From assembly GCF_014284155.1 (NCBI RefSeq), contig NZ_JACOFZ010000001.1:886545-950544 (forward strand): a DNA stretch of 64,000 nucleotides, written 5' to 3'. This DNA comes from Affinundibacterium nitidum. GTDB lineage: Bacteria; Pseudomonadota; Gammaproteobacteria; Burkholderiales; Burkholderiaceae_D. Positions 60,774 to 64,000 of the stretch are shown piece by piece. Position numbers and translations under genes: made by a program. The notes under the pieces were generated by a model. It had not been told where the DNA came from. It ran no database searches and saw only the letters and a list, made by a program, of their open reading frames with translations. Every line of letters starts with the position of its first letter. The first letter of the stretch is position 1.

Positions 60774-62621
60774 TTAGATAAACAAAGTTGAAGCGCCATG
60801 TTCCGGCGAAGTCACCACACGTCTTTGTGCGGCAAACAAATCGCGGCCATAACCATAGCTACTATCGATAGAAATCACAGGATTGGTACGTGTTGCCCAA
60901 GTCGCTTCATCAACCAAAGCACGCAACTCACCGGTATGCACATTGAGCTCAATCAAATCACCATCGCGTACTTTACCCAATGGACCGCCTTGCGAAACCT
61001 CTGGACTCACATGCAATGCCGCAGGCACTTTGCCCGATGCACCGGACATACGGCCATCGGTGACTAAAGCGACTTTGTAACCAGCAGACATCAAACTACC
61101 GAGCACCGGTGTGAAGTGATGCAGCTCTGGCATACCATTGGCTTGCGGACCTTGGAAAATCACGACCGCCACAAAATCTTGATTAAGCTGCCCTGCTTTG
61201 TACGCACTCACCAAAGCATCTTGAGATTCAAATACTTTTGCTGGCGCACGAACGATCCAAGCTTCTTCTGGCACCGCAGATGCTTTCACAATCGCACGTC
61301 CCAAATTACCTTGCAACAGGCGCAAACCACCAGTTGCGGCGAATGGCTCAGTCACATTGCGTACCACTTCCGGATTGCTTGATTTTTCTGGATGCGCGAC
61401 GAAAGCAACTTTGCCGTCTTTCAATTCTGGACGTATAGTATGGGAAGCCAAACCATCTTGACCAAATACTGTCATGACATCGGCATGCATCAAACCTTGC
61501 GACAACAATTCGCGCATGACAAAAGTCGGGCCACCCGCGTCTTCGAAGGCATTCACGTCTGCTGTACCGTTCGGATACACACGTGTCAACAATGGGATTA
61601 CGGAAGACAGTTCATCGAAATCTTGCCAATCGATGATGATGCCAGCTGCGCGTGCAACAGCAATCCAGTGAATCGTGTGATTGGTTGAACCGCCTGTCGC
61701 TAACAATGCAATGACTGCATTGACGATAGTTTTCTCATTGACGAGCTTGCCAATAGGACGATAGTCGCCCGCTGTTTCTGTCAACTTCAACACTTGTTCG
61801 ACCGCTGCATCTGTCAAAGCATGACGCAGTGGATCATTCGGATGAACGAAAGCCGCGCCTGGCAAATGTAAGCCCATTGCTTCTAACAACATTTGGTTAC
61901 TATTGGCTGTACCGTAGAAAGTACAAGTACCGGCGCTATGATAAGCCGCGCTCTCAGCCGCGAGTAATTCTTCTTTTGTTGCTTTACCCTGCGCATAACG
62001 TTCACGCACGGCCGCTTTTTCTTTGTTTGACAAACCCGAGCCCATCGGACCAGCTGGAATGAAAATCGTCGGCAAATGCCCGAAGGCTAAAGCGCCAATT
62101 AACAACCCTGGAACGATTTTGTCGCAAATACCAAGGCACAAAGTCGCATCAAAAGTATCATGCGATAAAGCGACCGCGGTCGCCTGCGCGATCACATCGC
62201 GAGAGAACAGCGACAACTCCATACCTGGACGACCTTGGGTTACACCATCACACATCGCAGGCACACCGCCAGCGACTTGAGCAGTTGCGTCAAAACGCAG
62301 TGCTGCTTCTTTAATTTGATCAGGGTAAGTCGCGTAAGGCTGATGCGCTGACAACATATCGTTGTAGGCAGTGACAATGCCGATATTCGATTTTTGAGCT
62401 TGATTGAGCCAAATCTTCGTTTTGCCATCCGCTGCTGCATTGGCATGTGCTTGATTGGCACAAGACAGACTAGCGCGACGCGGCCCACGATGGCGCATCT
62501 GCTCTAGGCGCGCTAAATATTCCGAACGTAATGTCTTACTACGCTCTTCGATTCGTCGAGTCACTGCGGCAACCACAGGGTTCATCGCAACTTGATTTGT
62601 ATTTTGTCCAGATGTCGTCAT
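60774..62621 (-). CDS. edd: 6-phosphogluconate dehydratase
   Basis: A 615-residue dehydratase of the IlvD/Edd family with a labile [4Fe-4S] cluster. Conserved blocks are NIGIVTAYNDMLSAHQPYATYP, GGVPAMCDGVTQGRPGMELSL (with a cluster Cys), LCLGICDKIVPGLL (second Cys), and TCTFYGTANSNQMLLEAMG (third Cys). The C-terminal region has LVTDGRMSGASGKVPAALH. It converts 6-phosphogluconate to KDPG. It is first in edd-eda(-pgi) and divergent from zwf. Confidence 0.96.
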   Translation of the reverse strand: MTTSGQNTNQVAMNPVVAAVTRRIEERSKTLRSEYLARLEQMRHRGPRRASLSCANQAHANAAADGKTKIWLNQAQKSNIGIVTAYNDMLSAHQPYATYPDQIKEAALRFDATAQVAGGVPAMCDGVTQGRPGMELSLFSRDVIAQATAVALSHDTFDATLCLGICDKIVPGLLIGALAFGHLPTIFIPAGPMGSGLSNKEKAAVRERYAQGKATKEELLAAESAAYHSAGTCTFYGTANSNQMLLEAMGLHLPGAAFVHPNDPLRHALTDAAVEQVLKLTETAGDYRPIGKLVNEKTIVNAVIALLATGGSTNHTIHWIAVARAAGIIIDWQDFDELSSVIPLLTRVYPNGTADVNAFEDAGGPTFVMRELLSQGLMHADVMTVFGQDGLASHTIRPELKDGKVAFVAHPEKSSNPEVVRNVTEPFAATGGLRLLQGNLGRAIVKASAVPEEAWIVRAPAKVFESQDALVSAYKAGQLNQDFVAVVIFQGPQANGMPELHHFTPVLGSLMSAGYKVALVTDGRMSGASGKVPAALHVSPEVSQGGPLGKVRDGDLIELNVHTGELRALVDEATWATRTNPVISIDSSYGYGRDLFAAQRRVVTSPEHGASTLFI

Positions 62622-62742
62622 AGTTTTGTGGGGGTCTCTGATTCAGATACCTCAAAGATAGCACAAAAACAGAAAAAAGCTGTAACAAACTTTCAGAAAT
62701 ACGAAATTTTTCCATTTAAAACATAAAAACCATCAAAAATAT

Positions 62743-62757
62743 CGTAATGAAACTACA
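62743..62757. promoter_or_regulatory. HexR-like operator in the edd-zwf region
   Basis: CGTAATGAAACTACA compares with the known HexR pattern TGTARTnnnAYTACA; only the first base differs. HexR represses zwf and the edd-eda genes in many proteobacteria and is released by KDPG. The site sits just upstream of the likely zwf -10 and between both transcription units. The hexR gene itself is not in the window. Confidence 0.55.
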
Positions 62758-62783
62758 TTTTTGAAGAAATATGGTTTAAGCTA

Positions 62784-62792
62784 TGGCATAAT
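62784..62792 (+). promoter_or_regulatory. Candidate extended -10 promoter of zwf
   Basis: TGGCATAAT: a TG dinucleotide one base before CATAAT (five of six to TATAAT). No good -35 is at 17 bp, as expected for extended -10 promoters. Transcription would start near 62799, leaving a leader of about 147 bases before zwf. Confidence 0.45.
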
Positions 62793-62855
62793 TTATTGCA
62801 TCAAAAAGCGAAGATGCGCGCAAACTAAGAGACAACACCGGAGCAAACCAAGAGA

Positions 62856-62924
62856 ATGCTCAAATCCATCTCCTCACTTGCTAAGTCATCCTCTGCTTGT
62901 ACCTTATTGGCATTACTTTTCTAA
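62856..62924 (+). CDS. Possible 22-codon leader ORF upstream of zwf
   Basis: ATG at 62856 begins MLKSISSLAKSSSACTLLAL and ends at TAA 62922-62924, 21 bases before the zwf ATG. AGAG precedes it. The peptide is Ser/Leu-rich with a basic start. It could be a leader peptide, a short secreted or membrane peptide, or chance. Nothing else supports it. Confidence 0.3.
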   Translation: MLKSISSLAKSSSACTLLALLF

Positions 62925-62945
62925 CTAGAATTATTCGGAGTCCAC

Positions 62946-64000
62946 ATGACTACTTTTGTATTGTTTGGCGGAACTGGCGATCTGGCAAAACGCAAGATCA
63001 TTCCTGCACTGTACAGCGCCTTTGTAAATGGCCGCTTGGACCCCGAGTTCACGTTTATCGGTGCTGCACGCGAAGCATTAAGTGATGAAGACTTCCGCAA
63101 ACGTGTCGCCACTAGTATCGAAACCTATGCTGCCAAAGCAAACGGCACGAAAGAACAATTAGCCGCCTTCCTCAATTTAGTCGGTTACACCAAAATCGAC
63201 GCCAAGAATCCTGAAGACTTCGAAGTTTTAAAGTCTCGCGTCAATGCAGACACCAGCAAAGCTAAATTATTTTATTTGGCAATTGGCCCAGATATCTTCA
63301 TTCCAGTCGTGGAGCAATTATCCAAACATGGTTTGGTCGAGGGTAATGCTCGCGTCGTCGTTGAGAAACCATTGGGACGCGATGCCAAATCTGCCAAAGA
63401 GATTAACTCCGCGCTGCGTACGTATTTGAACGAAAATCAAATCTATCGTATCGACCACTACCTCGGTAAAGAGATGGTACAAAACTTATTTGCACTACGT
63501 TTTGCCAACTCTTTCTTAGAGCCATTGTGGAATCGTAAGTGGATCCAAGACGTACAGATTTCGATCTCAGAACAAGTCGGCGTGGAAACACGTGGCGACT
63601 TCTACGACAAGACCGGTGCTCTGCGCGACATGGTACAAAACCATCTCTTGCAATTGGTGTCCATAGTGGCGATGGAACCTCCAGTGAACGCAAACCCGGA
63701 CGCTATTCGTGATGAGAAAGTCAAAGTATTACGCGCTTTGCGTAAATTTACAGCCGATGATGTCAGCAAAAAGACGGTCCGTGGCCAGTATCGCGCTGGC
63801 GCTGTCGATGGCAAGCCTGTTATCGGTTATCAAAATGAACCAGGTGTCCCTGCCTCAAGCCGCGCCGAAACTTTTGTGGCGATTCGCGCTGAAATCGACA
63901 ATTGGCGCTGGGCAGGCGTGCCTTTCTACCTGCGCACAGGTAAGCGTATGGCGAGCCGCTGCGCTGAAATTACGATTAATTTCAAACCGATTCCGTATTC
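62946..64000 (+). CDS. zwf: Glucose-6-phosphate dehydrogenase, partial at the right edge
   Basis: The first 351 residues are in the window; the gene continues past 64000. The ATG has GGAG at 62937-62940. The N-terminal nucleotide-binding motif LFGGTGDLAKRKIIPAL is at about 5-21, the catalytic substrate site RIDHYLGKE at about 169-177 and the NHLLQLVSIVAMEPP block follows. It oxidises glucose-6-phosphate to 6-phosphogluconolactone with NADP, giving substrate for edd/eda on the other strand. Confidence 0.96.
   Translation, partial: MTTFVLFGGTGDLAKRKIIPALYSAFVNGRLDPEFTFIGAAREALSDEDFRKRVATSIETYAAKANGTKEQLAAFLNLVGYTKIDAKNPEDFEVLKSRVNADTSKAKLFYLAIGPDIFIPVVEQLSKHGLVEGNARVVVEKPLGRDAKSAKEINSALRTYLNENQIYRIDHYLGKEMVQNLFALRFANSFLEPLWNRKWIQDVQISISEQVGVETRGDFYDKTGALRDMVQNHLLQLVSIVAMEPPVNANPDAIRDEKVKVLRALRKFTADDVSKKTVRGQYRAGAVDGKPVIGYQNEPGVPASSRAETFVAIRAEIDNWRWAGVPFYLRTGKRMASRCAEITINFKPIPY

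Larger units (their letters stand above)
62622..62945. other. Divergent regulatory region between edd and zwf
   Basis: About 324 bases, AT-rich, containing a HexR-like palindrome (62743-62757), a candidate extended -10 promoter for zwf (62784-62792) and a 22-codon leader frame (62856-62924). The edd promoter must lie on the left. Confidence 0.6.

Noticed and set aside
1-64000. tRNA, rRNA, CRISPR, insertion sequences and prophage genes
   Set aside because: None recognised. No tRNA cloverleaf, array of direct repeats or transposase-like protein was seen.

Overview
This window looks like ordinary chromosome from a Gram-negative betaproteobacterium, most probably Burkholderiales/Oxalobacteraceae and perhaps close to Undibacterium. 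The inference rests on moderate GC content, a Burkholderia-type porin, a DUF349 protein with its usual start, a cysteine/methionine PLP enzyme of the Burkholderiales type, an Entner-Doudoroff cluster, and many periplasmic and outer-membrane proteins. No rRNA, tRNA, CRISPR array, prophage or insertion sequence was recognised. Coding density is high, and most boundaries are marked by clear stem-loop terminators. Two genes run off the edges: a DUF418 membrane protein on the left and zwf on the right.

Layout. Positions 1-5.1 kb hold a tandem pair of DUF418 membrane proteins and a secreted penicillin-acylase-family hydrolase. 5.4-9.3 kb is housekeeping: cysK, yaeQ, purU and an MDR reductase. 9.4-12.3 kb has an unknown membrane-anchored protein, then a GbsR/MarR-type regulator and a two-gene redox operon (DCC thiol oxidoreductase and SDR). 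Two matching 9-2-9 palindromes precede the regulator and the operon. 12.4-15.5 kb is an ABC importer (ATPase and fused double permease) with no binding protein. 16-23.3 kb has a REC-histidine kinase, rmuC, a truncated hemoglobin, a small membrane protein, a YbbP-like FtsX permease and a PLP lyase. 23.7-26.0 kb is an ECF sigma factor, a putative anti-sigma factor and a secreted protein.

26.1-32.3 kb holds a phospholipase-A2-like protein, an alpha/beta hydrolase, a FlgT-like lipoprotein, a DUF455 ferritin-like protein, a gamma carbonic anhydrase, hslO and an orphan periplasmic binding protein. 32.5-36.8 kb is a tightly coupled MacAB-like efflux operon (adaptor, ATPase, two FtsX permeases) behind a 30-bp palindrome. 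36.8-44.7 kb has two secreted metallopeptidases, a stand-alone receiver protein, maiA and a DUF349 protein. 45.5-47.8 kb is a signalling cluster (HDOD protein, small partner, cNMP-binding diguanylate cyclase), followed by a porin and a GDSL lipoprotein.

50.9-53.4 kb is the most notable locus. It is a complete bufferin-type RiPP operon: a Cys-rich signal-peptide precursor (DUF2282), a DUF692/MNIO enzyme, a DUF2063 partner and a DoxX membrane protein. These operons are linked to copper sequestration. It is followed by small housekeeping genes (S4 protein, bacteriohemerythrin, YjfB-like, mobB) and then central carbon metabolism: ppc, pgi, eda and edd on the minus strand, with zwf divergent. The edd-zwf intergenic region carries a HexR-like palindrome, a candidate extended -10 promoter and a 22-codon leader ORF.
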